Positions 1-12,599 of a DNA stretch of 64,000 nucleotides are shown here, piece by piece. The notes beneath the pieces were generated by a model that worked only from the letters and a program-made list of their open reading frames with translations, made no database searches and was not told the origin of the DNA. The DNA comes from Tamarix chinensis (Eukaryota > Streptophyta > Magnoliopsida > Caryophyllales > Tamaricaceae). How positions within the stretch are numbered: position 1 is the first letter of the stretch; each line of letters opens with the position of its first letter. A program made the position numbers and the translations under genes. Location of the stretch: contig CM060177.1 in NCBI GenBank assembly GCA_030549775.1, positions 93,857,236 through 93,921,235 on the forward strand. Reading direction: 5' to 3'.

Positions 1-1730
1 GTAACAAAAGAATGAATAAATGACCAAATTTGAAAATTATGATATGTTTAATCAATATTATAAATTTCAGAATGATTTATGAGGCTAATTACACAAGGTA
101 ATGAATTAGAATTAGAGAAAAAGAGTAGTAGTAGCTAATAACAATAATAATACTGTATTTTTTTTTGCAAGTATCGGGTCTTAGATAGTCATCAAATTGG
201 ATCGGATCTATTTAGGATTTATATTATCTTGAGTTATATCGAATCTCGAATAATTATTGGGTCATGTCAAATAGGTTTTAGGTTCGTATTTTAGATCAAG
301 TTGGATAGGTTTAAGATTATAAATTTTCAAGTTGAAAGTAGATCAATCTTTAGGTAGACGGAGCCAATTTTCATTAACTATTTCAAGTCTGGTTAAAAAA
401 TTTCAATTCTAAGATTCACCATACTCTCATAGATGGGTTCAAGGTGACAAATTTACTGTGGTAATGGTTTATGACGCTTTAAGGCATGGACAATAGATGG
501 TGTAATTGTAATATACTATTTGAAACTCAATCACATTCCCTAATATTATTTCACTCTCTAGTTGGCAGTACACAAATCCTATTCGCTATAGGTAGAATCC
601 TCTAGTTGAAGCTAGATGTGGATAGGTTTGAATCCCGTAATTTAGAAACTCTTTTTTTGATAGGTTTGAAGTTTTATTACGAGGAACTTTAGTTGTCTAT
701 AGTTAGTATTTCAAAGGGAGCACGACTTAAGTTGGATGTGAAAGGGTTTTAAGAGCCCTAAGGAAAGGAAAGTGACATCCAAATGTGTATTTAGTGATTC
801 TTGTGTACCAAATATAGAATGATCATAAATGGTTGCCAAAGTTGGGATTCCACCTAGGATGGATTGAGGTACCCAAAATCGGATAGTAGGACCATAAGAT
901 TCTACAATAATATAAAAATTATGAATCATGTATAATTTGGTATAAAGTACTATACTTGAAGTTAAAAGAATACTAAAATCACACTTTAAAGCTATCATGT
1001 AGTCATTAATCCATTGTTAACAACTTAAAAGTTAAAAGTAATACAAATTTTTGAATTACTTTTACATATTAGGATAAAAATTAAAAATTACAATGCAATG
1101 GTGATCAATAGCATCAATTATTTATAATGGAGTAAGAGTTATAATTATAGGTAAAGAAATCATACAACTTATTATTTTATTAATATAAGTTAATATCATT
1201 AAAAAAAATACATACAAAGAACGAAGAAGATGAACAACTATAAAGGCAAAATCAAGATTAACGAATAGTATTTTTTATCTTTCAAGATGATCAAGACCTA
1301 AAAAAGTATTATCTTAGATTTCATTATTTAAGTGAATCAAGACAAATAAAGAGTTTGGGTTATATGCCCACATATTAAGTTGGTACATGAATCATAATTA
1401 CACCATAAAGTTGAAGCTCAATTAAATTAAAAAACCATAAGACTATACAAGAAAATAAGAAAAATATTTTTAATTATAAATTGATTAATAGTTAATAGTT
1501 AAAAATATCATAAATTTTAATATATTCATGTTGATATTAAATGGAATTTGGACTCTTTTATCATTTTTTTTATTTCAAAAATTGAATTTGTTGTCTTAGT
1601 AGTGTCCCAATTGTGTTTCATTCACATCAGCTACTATTTAAGATAGGTAACAAAACAATATAGGGCCCATGATTAGAGAGTTAAGTAAGAAATATACTGA
1701 AATAAGATGAAAAGTTGATTTTAAGACAAA

Positions 1731-1798
<68 letters not shown>

Positions 1799-3015
1799 AC
1801 ATATACATATACATATACATATATATATATATAGACACACATACATAGTTATATAGTTATTATGTAGAATCTCTACCTAGGATCATAAGATTATTGAATC
1901 TTAAGATCTTACTATGACTCAACTACTTTAAAATTCTACATGGAATCGAGGATCATTTTGTAAGTTTTGGATCTTAGGATCATAGAATCATAAGATAAAA
2001 TAAGAATTTTAACAACTATAGTAATACTCATATCTTTCACAGTGATGTTAGATATCCTATTATCTTAGTCTATGTCTAAGTTTCAGAGCTAGCATCTAGA
2101 GTGCCGGTTTATCAAGAAGCAACTCTTTCAACAAAATTTCTTAATTTGAAGATAATTTAAATATTTAGTTTGTCAATGTTGAGCTACTCGAGCAGTTAGC
2201 ACTAAAGTGAAAACATATTGCAAAGAGTTTAAAAAAAGGATAGAGATGTGATCTTAGGCATCTCTTAAGGTTCACTTTCTCTTGATTCTAATATTAAGGC
2301 ATACAACTCTTAAGGTGACAAAAAGATAAGTTTGAAGAACATTCAATAGTAAATGTGAAGTGCATGATAACAAACCAAAGCTAGCATACATATCAAAGTG
2401 TTTTCAAGTTATTTCATTCATGTGATGACTAGATTGTTTATCAAGGAAGAACATCATATCTTGATTACAATTTAAGTGAATAAGTAATGTCTCAAAAAAT
2501 AAAGGACTATTAGTTTGGTTAGAAAGAAAAGGTTAAGTTAGAAATAAACTAAATAATTACAAACCAAAGAGAATTGTTCTCATAGGAAAGACACGGCTTA
2601 ACTATGAGTCACAAAATGCAAAGAATGCATCTCTTCCCCATTATTGAAGGGTGACCAATGTTGAAAACGATAATCTTAACTCAAATATGATATAACTATT
2701 AAAGACTATAGGTAGACTACAAAAGTTAGGTCCACTCTAATTTTCAATAGCTTATGTAAGGCTAGAAATTTTCCCCCTATAATATTAAATAACAAGATTA
2801 TAGTTTAGATGAGACTTTCTCATAATATGGATTAATATATATATATTTATGACCTTAAGAGCTCTTGTTAGTAAAATTGAAAAATATACTTAATGTATTT
2901 TTAAATAGTTGACATCACATATTTTATAAAACAAACTTGATTATTACTTTTTCTTAACTTATAATATGTTATTATATAAAAATATAATTGGTATATTCAT
3001 ATTATAAAATACTTT
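1..3015. other. AT-rich intergenic DNA, no gene recognised
   Basis: I see no conserved protein, splice-structured gene or element ends here. Short open frames (for example 711-998 on the minus strand) have no recognisable motif. Positions 1,860-2,000 are rich in GATC/AAGATC words in both orientations and may be a decayed repeat. Some of this stretch may be the upstream part of the old Ty3/gypsy LTR whose recognisable end begins near 3,016. Confidence 0.5.
1734..1832. repeat. (TA)n microsatellite with (GTAT)n and (CATATA)n tail
   Basis: About 50 bp of alternating TA is followed by GTAT units and then CATATA units. The short minus-strand open frame with alternating Tyr, Ile and Met across this stretch is only the translation of the repeat. 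Confidence 0.95.
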
Positions 3016-3372
3016 TTGATATGGGTATTTTTCAAACCAATGTTATTGGGCTTAATGTGTGACACCCCAAAGAGTAGAGATCAACCCACCAAATCTCTAG
3101 ACATGCTCACCCCTTCTCATTTCTTTCCCAGTTCCTTATCGGATCGGCTTACTATAAAAAATGATGACAATTCCCTATTCTTGACCACACAACATTCCCC
3201 TCCCCTTTTTTCCCCTCTTCTCCAATTATATCTCTATAAATTAAGAGTCTTGTACTCATTTTGGGGGGAATGAAATCATTAATACAATTTTCCATTCTTA
3301 CTCTCTCCTCGAAGATTTCCCTTTGACATTCTTTTATTACTTAAGATTTACTCTCAGTTTATGAATAACCAA
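3016..3372 (+). mobile_element. 3' part of an old Ty3/gypsy (Tat-like) LTR
   Basis: This segment matches 23,120-23,487 at roughly 75-80% by eye. Shared words include GTAGAGATCAACCCAC, TGACCACACAACATTC and CTTTGACATTCTTT, and both copies end in CAACA. A TATAAATT box at 3,235-3,242 lies about 30 bp before a TTGTACTC segment, as expected of an LTR promoter. A primer-site-like sequence and a gag start follow directly, so this is read as the end of a 5' LTR. The LTR start was not found. The open frame 3,016-3,273 is a by-product, because its counterpart at 23,035-23,256 is not conserved as protein. Confidence 0.65.
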
Positions 3373-3378
3373 CAACAA

Positions 3379-3400
3379 CAGGCGTCATCTATGGGGACTC
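3379..3400 (+). other. Degenerate primer-binding site of a Tat-like retrotransposon
   Basis: The sequence GGCGTCATCTATGGGGACT directly after the LTR end resembles the GGCGCCGTCTGTGGGGA-type site of plant Tat/Athila-like gypsy elements, with a few substitutions. Its place between an LTR end and a gag start codon at 3,414 supports the reading. The family assignment comes from this resemblance and from gag. Confidence 0.5.
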
Positions 3401-3413
3401 TAATTAAAAAGCT

Positions 3414-4395
3414 ATGTCTCATGTCCAACCTTCAGACATACTTGATCCTAGTACTAGTGACCCTTCAAGAGCAGATAATCTAGTTGCTGCCTCTCAACTT
3501 CAAGCAATAAACACTAAACTCCAACAATCCACTCAGGAGATGTCTCAAACATGTTAGCTCTGTTAGCACATACCCTCAGTCAGCTATTGACTCTTCTAGA
3601 TCAACACTATCATCATCGTCATGAAACGCCCCAACAATCTACCCCACAATAGTCTCTAGTGGAAGCTTTAGATTAACCCTTAGATTTTACAAAAAGAGGT
3701 TAAAGAACTAACTTGTGTAGTGCCGTCATCCAATATGAGGAAGCTGAATTAATGGACGATGCATGGCTAAAGAGAAATATAAAGGGTAGAAAATGATTAT
3801 CTTTGAGCCCTATTAGGTAATACAAAATAGAAAGACATTCAAGTTAAAGAAGGGAGCATGATGGCTGATAGAGCAATAGGGATGATGAAGAATATCCTGC
3901 ATGTGATGTTCGACAAATGGCTAGAGATTCTATCAGCAATAGAGATGATGGCCATATGACCAATAGAGGCAAAGATGGTTTCATTAGCATGTTAATATAC
4001 CAAAACATGTAAGAAGATTTAGGAGATAAGGGGAAGAAGAAGAACGATGTAGATGGTTATACTTGGTGAACACCCTTCAATAGAGACATATCTAAAGTGT
4101 TAACATAGAAAATAAGAACTCCAACCTTCAAATCATTCTATGGTTTTTTAGATCCAAAAGACCACTTGAATGTATTTATGAGTATAATGTTATTAGTCAA
4201 AGCATGAGAAGAAACCTTATGTAAGACATTTTTGGAAACGTTAAAGGGATCAACATTGAGGGGGTTTGACAAACTTAAGGTTGAATCAATAATCTCTTTT
4301 TCTCAACTTGCGATGAGTTTTGTAGATTAATGTGACATACGTTAGTGGAATAAAAAAGAATCGTTCTACTTGATGGGATTCACCTAGAAGCCAAC
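3414..4395 (+). pseudogene. gag: Ty3/gypsy gag, N-terminal and capsid part, broken
   Basis: The frame starts at ATG 3,414 with a Ser/Gln-rich N-terminus (MSHVQPSDILDPS) and meets a stop after about 47 codons; more stops and frameshifts follow. From about 4,110 a capsid region can be read as FKSFYGFLDPKDHLNVF, then a Cys-Lys-Thr-Phe segment and ISFSQLAMSFVD. This matches the order of a plant gypsy gag (retrotrans_gag) domain: a 'P-x-DP-x-x-HL' block, then an 'LARSFV'-like block. At 4,395 the reading is cut by a solo LTR and resumes at 9,565-9,570. Non-functional. Confidence 0.75.
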
Positions 4396-4724
4396 TGTAA
4401 TCCCTCAAAAATTTTAAAAGCTTATAATTTAATAAATAAATTTTATTTGGGATAAATTAGCCTTTAAATCTATTTAATTTAATTATTTTATGAATTTTTG
4501 AGTAAATAAAATTGGGTATAAATATTTAATAAATTAAAATAAATATTTTGTTATTTTATCACACTCTTATTATTTAAATAAATTTTTAAACTATTATTTT
4601 ACTAAAATTATCCTTTTTAAACCCTTATATTTTAATTATATTAAATTAAATTATTAAATAAATTTATTACCCAAAAATATTGTATTGTATTATTTTATAA
4701 ATTAAATTATTTTATTTAATACCA

Positions 4725-5890
4725 TTTTTCCTTTTTTTCCTTTTTCTCTTTTCTTTCTTTTTCTTTTTTTGGGCCGCCAGCTGGCCTGGCTTGCCCCTTC
4801 CCCATCCTCGCGCTTGGGCCGCTAGCCCATTTCCCTTCCTCCCGCGTGCGTCGCCGGCCTGCCTCCCTATTTTCTTTTCTTTCCTTTCTCCCGACCGAGC
4901 CGACCCACACCTCATTTTCCTTCAGCCGTCCGTCGCGCCTAGCCCCCCTCCCCTTCTTCTTATTTCTTTCTTCTTCCTCTTTCCCCTGCGAAAATCCCGA
5001 CCACCCCGCCATCTTTGCCGCCCAACCTGCAACCCTCTCCCCTACTACTTCCCCTATCTCTCTCTCTCTCTCGTCGTTTTCCTACACCATCTCAGCCCCA
5101 CTATCCCTCTCCTCCTTCCCCCATGCCCTGCCATATCTCTTCTCCCCCTCCCTGCAACTCCCATTTCCCTACCACCCTACCGCCACCCTCGAGCTCCCTA
5201 TCCCCTCCCTTCTCTTCCTCTTCTTTGTCTTCCTCCTTCCCTGCCTCATTCTGCATTTTTTTCAAACTCTACATGCCTCCCCTGACCTCCTTTTCTTCTC
5301 TTCTTCTCCTCCCCTCTCTCACCCTATTTTTGCTTCGCCGCCCAGCTATGCCGCTGCCGCCACCTCAACAACCACCTACATCACCCTCTGCCACCCTCTA
5401 CCTCACCCCCGAACAATCACAACACCCATTGAGCCACCTTGCAGCCTCCTTCTTCCTCCTCTCTTCTTTTTCTCTTCTTTCCTTCCCTTCTCGACAACCA
5501 CACTGCACCGCCTCGATCCGTAGCCTCTGCCACCACCTAAGCCACCACATTAATCCCTACAACCCCCTTTTACCACCCCCAATCCTCCTTTGGCCAAAAC
5601 CACCACCTGTAGGCCTTCATTTTCCCTCTCCCTTTTCCTTCCTCCTTAGCCCCTCCATCTCGACCCACCTCGGCAGCACCACTTCGCGGCCTCGCTGCCG
5701 TCGCCGTCGCCGCCCTTAGCCGCCATCAACCCATCCCCGACCACCACCTACACCCCTCTCCACTCCTGCACCCTTCCCTTGACCCAAATCCTTCCCTATC
5801 TACCCTTTTTCTTAGCCCCAAAACCCCAACCCAAAAATAGCCTATTTCTCCTTTTATCACCCACCTTCGAGCCCCTCCTCACCTCATGCT
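4725..5890 (+). other. GC-rich, pyrimidine-rich segment of the LTR
   Basis: The + strand is almost all C and T here, in sharp contrast to the AT-rich flanks. It gives three overlapping Pro/Ser/Leu-rich open frames (4,791-5,719) in all three frames, a sign of composition rather than coding. The reversed family copy has the matching purine-rich segment at 59,815-61,320. In LTRs of other families such a segment lies just downstream of a TATA box, so it is probably transcribed leader (R/U5). Confidence 0.75.
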
Positions 5891-6539
5891 GCATGAGCAA
5901 TATAAGCTGCTGCATTTCTTGATTTGATTGGTTAATAATTTTAAGGTATAATAATATTTTAAGTTAATTATTTTATTAATTAAGTGTTATAAAGTCTTGC
6001 ACTTGGTTTTCTCTTATTTCTAATATAATCAATCTTGATATTATTTTTAGGTATTGGTTTTGATAATTAAAGCTTGAACCTTTGACCGGAATATTGTTAA
6101 GGTTCGTTTTTGTGGGAATCAAGGTAACCATTAAATCCCACTTAAACGCATGGATAACGTATGTTAGCACATTAAGCCTTTTTTATGTGTATTATGCTTG
6201 ATATATGTTGTTTAATATATTATATGTGGTTTCTTGTGTTGGTTGATAAAAGGAAGCATGACAAGTTATATGATATGTATGGAAATATTGTTTAAGGTAA
6301 GTTTGGTTGTTAATGAAAATGTTAAGTATTATCCATGTTGTATTATGCTTTTGTGATCTTTAATGCATGGTTAATATTTTGTGAGCCTTAGGGGTATTTT
6401 AGTAATGTATCTTGTGTAAGAATATGGTCTAATATATATATATATATATATATGGGTGCTAATAAGTATTATATTAAATATAAGAGTTGCGGATGAGGTA
6501 TTAATATTAATACTTTATGTAGTAATGATAATTTGATAT

Positions 6540-7680
6540 AAGTGGTATACTAAGGGGAAAAATGGTAATTTTTAATTAAAAAGGGTATTATGGTAATTTT
6601 GGAGGCAAGGGAAAAGTGGTAATTTTGTAATTAAAGGGTAAAAGGGTAATTTTGCAATTAAAGGATAAAATGGTAATTTTGGAGATAAATGGGTAAAATG
6701 ATAAATTTGTAAGTAAAAGGATAAATTGGTAATTTCAAAAGTAAGGGGGTAAAATGGTAATTTATAAGTAAAAAGGGTAAGGCGGTAATTTGTAAATGAA
6801 AAGGGGGTAAATTGATAATTTTGGAAGTAAGGGGTAAATTGGTAATTTTGGGAAGTAAAGGGGCAAAATGGTAATTTTGTGAATAAAGGGTAAAATAGTA
6901 ATTAAAGGGGTAAATTAGTATTTGTAATTAAAGGGACAAAATGGTAATTTTGTGAATAAAGGGCAAAATAGTAATTAAAGGGTAAATTAGTAATTTTGTA
7001 ATTAAAGGGCGAAATGGTAACTTCATAATTAAAGGTCAAAATGGTAATTTCGTAATTAAAGGGGTAAAATGGTAATTTTGTGAATAAAGGGTAAATTAGT
7101 AATTTTATAATTAAAGGGCGAAATGGTAACTTTATAGTTAAAGGTCAAAATGGTAACTTTATAATTAAAGGGGAAAATGGTAATGTTGTAATTAAAGGGG
7201 GCAAATGGTAATTTTGGGAATGAAAGGGTGTTATGGTAAATTTTGAAAGTTAAGGAGTAAAATGGTGAATTTAAAAGTAAAAGGGAAAAATGGTAATTTT
7301 GTAAATAAAAGAGGTAAAGTGGAAATTGGAAAGGAGTAACGTGGTAATTATGATAATAGAGAATGGCAATTTGGTAATTTAAATAAATAAAGGGTAATTT
7401 GGTAACTTTGATAATGGAGAAGGGTAATTTGGTAATTATGATCATATAAAAGGGTAATTTGGTAATTTAACCAACTAGAGGGTAATTTGGTAATTTTAAT
7501 AATGGAGAAGGGTAGTTTGGTAATTATGATAATAGAGAATGGTAATTTGGTAATTAACCAATAAAGGGATAATTTGGTAATTAGGATAATGAGGAAGGGT
7601 AATTTGATAATTTGACTAACTCAAGGGTAATTTATTAATTATAATAAAGGAAAAAGGGCAAAGTGGTAATCTAACCAACC
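6540..7680 (+). repeat. Minisatellite, about 30-bp units (GGGTAAAATGGTAATTTT)
   Basis: Around 35-40 degenerate units share the core GG(T/C)AA(A/T)(A/T)TGGTAATTT and alternate with AATTAAAGG, GAATAAAGG or TAATGGAGAA spacers. From about 7,320 the units become GAAGGGTAATTTGGTAATT, the form that dominates in the reversed family copy at 54,640-55,850. The minus-strand open frame 7,056-7,445 is a translation of the repeat. Confidence 0.9.
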
Positions 7681-8084
7681 AAATAGAAAATATATTAAGT
7701 GTAACAGTTATGAAGGGGGATTAGCGACCTAATAAGTATGGAAGATAACTTGGTAACCTAGATTGAGTAAGGGGTAACTTGGTAATTATGTAATAGCAAT
7801 TATATAAGTAAGGGATAAATGAGTAATTTGTACCTAACATGTCGTTGAGATTGTGAAATTTTGTAATATAATGCTGGGTAGTAAGATAAGAGTATTTGAT
7901 AATTAGTAAGTACCTCGAGAACAAAATCTAATTCGGAATTAGATCAGATTAGGATGGCCTTAATGATTCTTCTGTGTTACCTTGGACAACCATTTGAATA
8001 AGAAATATCTAACGATATTCGAATGATTGAAAGTGAATAAGTATCTGATTATTGTGCTTTTGCGATCATCTTAATTAAGACACT

Positions 8085-8749
8085 ACTACTTAAAGTGAAA
8101 GGCCTCGAGATCGGGAATGGCAGCTCTTTAGGGGTCGCTACCCTAAAGACGTGGTTTAGCCCACGGTTATTCTGGTATTTGCCGGTGTGCCTTTGTGCCC
8201 CAGCCAGGCCCTATATCTTACTCTATCTAACTCTACGGACCTAGTTAGGGGGTATGCATTCTTATGGATTAGGTGTCCTTGTCGGTAGGGTACTGAGTTA
8301 GCTTTATGCACTAGTACGACCAGGGTACCTTTGCGTCCCTAGGTTGATAGTTGAAGGGTACTGAGTAGCTTTTATGCACCAATGCGATTGGTGTACCTTT
8401 GTGTCCAGAGATCTTGATCTCCCTATCGAGGCAAATAAATGGAATTGTTGTGCCGATTAAAAAGGGAAAATACTAATCGTTAAAGTGAAAGATTAATGAG
8501 CCGAGCCCAATTAAATTATATTATGAGTACCGATCCACCGGATATAATAGTGACCCAGGATGTTTTACCCTAGATGATGTTTATGAGTACCGATCCACCA
8601 GATATAATAGTGGCCCAAGTGCGTGTTGCCCTGGATGATGTATATTTATATTCTGATCCATCACCCAGAATAGTGGGGGTCCCAAGCTCAATAAATTGGA
8701 TTTGGCTATGAATAAATTATGGAAAAATACTAATCACTTACAGTGAAAT
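8085..8749 (+). other. Three copies of the CACTTAAAGTG-type palindromic box
   Basis: Boxes at 8,085-8,101, 8,469-8,492 and 8,727-8,749 follow the pattern AATACTAATCACTTAAAGTGAAA with small changes. The same box occurs in other LTR families of the window (13,145, 19,063, 29,761, 42,529, 54,331 and 57,271), always in the matching LTR orientation. It is an LTR module of unknown function. Confidence 0.6.
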
Positions 8750-8900
8750 ACCTTGTGAGTTAGGCCAAACCGGTCCACCGGTGAATAATAGTGGCTAGGA
8801 GCGTTTTTTCCTACATGACCGGTCTATCGAAGAATAATAGTGGCCAGCAGCGTTTTGCCCTACATGACCGGTCCACCGGTGAATAATAGTGGGGTTCCCG
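8520..8900 (+). repeat. CCACCGG/AATAGTGG hairpin-bearing tandem repeat
   Basis: About five units carry a CGATCCACC or GGTCCACCGG half followed 8-15 bp later by AATAGTGG, so each unit can pair CCAC with GTGG. Units are separated by GTTTTACCCT- or GTTTTGCCCT-like spacers. Homologous units occur reversed at 41,905-42,520 and 53,975-54,310. Confidence 0.75.
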
Positions 8901-9121
8901 CACTCACACGGATAATCATAATCCGATATGATTGATAATGATGGATTAGGGCTTAAGGCCTAGAAGTATCGATTGTTCTGTATGGCCAATTAATATATGA
9001 TTGATTTGTAAGTATGTGGATGTATAAATGTGGATATTAAGTATTTACCTTTCATTATGTATGTACGTAGTATCATGTGTTGCATTGCGGGCCTATTGTT
9101 AAGTGTGATTTGAAGGATTAC

Positions 9122-9139
9122 TCAGTACCGTAGTACTGA
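9122..9139 (+). other. Perfect hairpin near the LTR 3' end (TCAGTAC / GTACTGA)
   Basis: A 7-bp perfect stem with a CGTA loop lies about 425 bp before the LTR end. Equivalent hairpins with different loops occur at 12,600-12,620, 18,518-18,538, 31,583-31,603 and 41,700-41,720 at similar distances from their LTR ends. Confidence 0.65.
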
Positions 9140-9564
9140 AGGGTTCCATTCATGGGGCCCCTGCCTATTCAATGGGCAGTGTCCCTTACAGGTCATTCTT
9201 AGGTGTTATTCAAGTGGACTCTCGGGAAAGAGCGTAAGGTACTATCCGGTAAACCCTAGGGTTGTACTCTTTCACCTTTAAAATTTATGGTTTCAATGTA
9301 TTTGTTGCTTTGTAACCACCAGTGGTTGATTATACTCTTATAAAATGTTCACTTGCACTACTCTGATTTAAATATGTTTGAATTTCTCGTAAATTGTAGT
9401 TTACTCTTTTAGCCTTAGCACTTAGTACTGGAAAGGTAGGGTGAACCGGTCTGGTACTAAGTGTGGCGGTAATATCCCCAGAATTCACGGTTTATTATTT
9501 TGCTTCCGCTAATTTTCTTTTAATCAAACAAATTTTTTTAATAGTGAATTTTGGGGGTGTTACA

Positions 9565-10160
9565 CCAACAGAGTCCATTGAATCTTTATTTAGTAGACTT
9601 GATAAGGAAGTTCGATAAATAAATGAGTTGGATAACAACATCTCTAGGTATTCTGTACTTAGAGGATTGTCAAATAAAAATCTGGTTGAAAATATATACC
9701 CGACTAAGCATCAGTCCTACACCTCCTTGAGAAAAGATGTGCAAAAGAGGATAAATGCCAAGGAAATGTGGCCCTAAGGCCAAAAAAGCATATACTTCCT
9801 CAATATTGAGGCATAGGCAAAAAAAGAGGATAAATAGACAAGAAGAAAGCCATGGGACATTAAGGCTAGCAACACAACTAATAACACGACATCCACCAAT
9901 AGTGAGATTTGATAAATATACACCTCTAATGGCTAGTCTAGAACATATATATAATATTGAAAATGTTCAACAAACACTTCCAAGATCATTTCTCGTATGT
10001 GTAAACATGAAGCATGGGAACCTTAATAAATGGTGTGCATATCATGATGAGTATGCGCATAACATCAATAAGTGTAAGACTTTGAAATATGTAGTTACAG
10101 ATCTAGTTCTCAAAGGTCATTTGAAACATCATACACAAATTATTATGGTAAGATAAGAAA
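9565..10160 (+). pseudogene. gag: Ty3/gypsy gag, C-terminal part with zinc knuckle
   Basis: This continues the gag cut at 4,395. The reading begins with a SIESLFSRLDKEVR-like block and a YSVLRGLSNKNL block, typical of the capsid C-terminus in plant Tat-like gag. The longest open stretch, 9,755-10,156 (133 codons), has a basic N-half and a finger C94-x2-H97-x4-H102-x4-C107 in the context KWCAYHDEYAHNINKCKTLK, followed by a hydrophobic/basic LKGHLK segment. This is the usual nucleocapsid motif of this lineage. In-frame stops and frameshifts make it non-functional. The Met at 9,755 is not a real start. Confidence 0.85.
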
Positions 10161-10880
10161 TGGGGATGACCCGACAATTTCCCCAACCATATCAAGCTTA
10201 GGGACCCTATAAAATAATACACACTATCATTGGAGGAGATTCCTTAGCTAGGTCAAACAATATAACTTTGAAAGAATATGTGAGAGAGACTAACTTCCAC
10301 AAGACAACCGAGAGGCCAAGAATAATATATGAAAAAATGACTAACAAAAATAACATCCCTAACCTTATTTAGCTTAGACTTTTTTCTTTAACCTTTCAAT
10401 AACATGCTTGGATTCTCCTTCATTCTCCTGAAAAAATAATAAGGAAGAAAGAATATTAGAAGAAATACTATGAATTTTAAAAGATAGATTTCATGGTGTG
10501 TGGTAAGAAAACTTACTCTCTATTTGGATCTTTAAATGAGAATTGATCTAGTGGTAGACCATGCAGTAGGATTCTTTAAACCCTTTGCTAAGCTGGGAGT
10601 GACCATTTGTTGTCAAACTTTTCAAGCATTGAATTCTAAAAGCTAAAAAAAAAAGACATAATCTTGTGAGATGATGGACAAGACAAAACATTAATGAAGT
10701 TAAACAAACAAAAAGAAAATGCTTTGCTTATAAACTTCAGAGATTAAACATATCTTCTTTAGGATGATAGTATTGTTACAGATGTTATTGTTATTAAAGA
10801 CGTGCCCTTCTCGTACAAAATTATCAAATTTATCCACCAAATGCTTCTAATTTCGAAGTGAAGGGCTGACACTCTTGAAC
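10161..10880 (+). pseudogene. Decayed gag-protease junction of the Tat-like element
   Basis: At about 10,211-10,295 the frame reads IIHTIIGGDSLARSNN, matching the conserved 'xIxTIxGG' block after gag in Tat-like elements. At about 10,775-10,865 a VIKDVPFSYKIIKF reading resembles the aspartic protease C-terminus ('xVVDxPSxYNxILGR'). No intact protease active site was seen. Between these two blocks the sequence is too decayed to assign. Confidence 0.5.
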
Positions 10881-12145
10881 CTTGGGGTTTATTTCATCCC
10901 ACTTTGGTAAATTCCTCTCAAAATCACCTAAAATAAAGAAAGTACTATAACTTCCACTTTTTCACGCAGGAGGGGGCTCTTTGAAGAATTTATTGTCCCC
11001 TCATTTTAATGAAGTAGAAGCCCTGGTATGAGGGGTGACTTAAGAAGTTTAAAAAATTACCAAAGAGGTACATTGTAGGTGCAACATCTAATAAATGAAA
11101 CATACAAAAAAATACGTTACCATTATCCAAGCATTAGGAACAAACTGTGCCAATTTTGAGGTGGCTCATTTGGAGGAACTCCCTCACAAAAGGATGTAAA
11201 GGAAAATGTATGCTGGCGTAAAAAGCCTTGACATAAAGAGAAATGCACCTATCTAATAGGGATGGTGCACTTAGAGTAAGGGAAGAGGGAATGTAATACT
11301 TTACACAAAATATTCAAGCTAAGAATCTATAATATTACTAGGAAGAAAAGTGTTGGAGTCAAGTAAGGAAGTTTCAACCATAATGAGAGGAAAAGAAGAG
11401 TCAGGAGGAGGCAAAAAGGTTGAGGGATTCGTAGCTAATAGGATCATCGAGTATGAAGAAAATGTAAAAAAATCGAACAAAGTTGTAGATATGGATGAAG
11501 ATTCAAAAAAAATAAGAAGATTTAGAACTAGTAAGATGTTCAGAAAAATATCACTTAGTAAAGTAGGGGATTTACCAAGAGAGTTGCAATGATTGGTAGT
11601 TGAAGCAACCTGAACTCCACAAGTGCGATTCTAGTTTGGCAGCTCGTAATGTTCCATGCCACCATTGATAGAAACTGTGGGAGGAGTCGTGATGATATGT
11701 ATGGGTGAAGATGATAGTGATGTAGACAATATCCTAACAGATAATGAAAACACAAAAATAAGGAATGAAATAATTTTGAAGATGTAAACCGAAAACAAAG
11801 GGAAATTGGAGAAAATAGTTACAGACACTGGAGAAGAATGATAATTGCAAATAGTAAAGATTATAGGATTAAATGTAAAGGGGGTATATATATAGCAGTA
11901 CTAACTAAGTAAATTTACCTCTCATTTTCGATTGAGAAGGTGAAGAATCTACATTAATTACTAATATGATCTTTTCGATAATCTCATTCAAGCGAAGGAA
12001 AAACGTCTAATCTAACCTTGAGTCTCGTTTGATCTCTATATTTTCTTATGTGAAATAATGTTGCAACAAATGACCTATAATAACTTAGGAAATTGGTCCC
12101 TTTTATAATAATGTTTGAGTATTTCATGTAGCCCTTATTCACAGA
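10881..12145. other. Unassigned stretch between gypsy remnant and LARD
   Basis: This probably contains decayed internal sequence of the gypsy element, but I could not recognise reverse transcriptase or integrase. An 80-codon open frame at 11,350-11,592 is Lys/Glu-rich with no known motif and no conserved context. The last five bases (ACAGA, 12,141-12,145) are the target duplication of the next element. Confidence 0.4.
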
Positions 12146-12599
12146 TGTAACACCCCAAAATTTACTACATTTTTTTTTTGTTTTATAAGCGGAAGCATTA
12201 ACATAACATAATGGGTGTTACCGCCACACATAGCACGAGTCTAGTCCATACCTTTCTCGTACTACGCGCAAGGCAAAAACTTTACATCAAATAAATAAAA
12301 ACTTACGGAAATAGATATAAATAGCAAAAGACTTGAATAATTTAGACATAATAACATAGTATGGAGTACATGCTCCAAATAATACAATATATAAAAAGCG
12401 ATACGGGGGTTAAAAGAGATGAAGAGTCCAAAAGCGATATCCAAAATTTAGGGCACATAACATGTGCGACATTAGATAGAATGACTCTACGCCCTAACCC
12501 CGAGGGTATAAACCCGCATCACTCCGCATGAGGAACCTCCTTAAAGTCCGCAGAATCATCATCATATATCTGCGACACAACATCTACAAATGTGTAGTA

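Larger units (their letters stand above)
4396..9564 (+). mobile_element. 5,169-bp solo LTR, Tekay/Del-like, + orientation
   Basis: The element starts TGTAATCCCTCAAAA and ends TTTTGGGGGTGTTACA, with the 5-bp duplication CCAAC on both sides (4,391-4,395 and 9,565-9,569). The gypsy gag continues across the pair, so this is a clean insertion. No internal region, primer site or second LTR is present, so it is a solo LTR left by recombination between two LTRs. In order it holds an AT-rich start, a GC-rich pyrimidine-rich segment (4,725-5,890), a long minisatellite (6,540-7,680), palindromic boxes (8,085-8,749), CCAC/GTGG repeats (8,520-8,900) and a hairpin (9,122-9,139). A second copy of the family lies reversed at about 53,815-61,658. 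Confidence 0.92.

Noticed and set aside
711..998. 95-codon minus ORF
   Set aside because: No motif, AT-rich codon use equal to the surroundings, no splice or context support.
4791..5719. Three long overlapping + strand ORFs (164, 225 and 234 codons)
   Set aside because: All three frames of a CT-rich LTR segment are open at once; proteins are Pro/Ser/Leu low complexity and not conserved in the reversed family copy.
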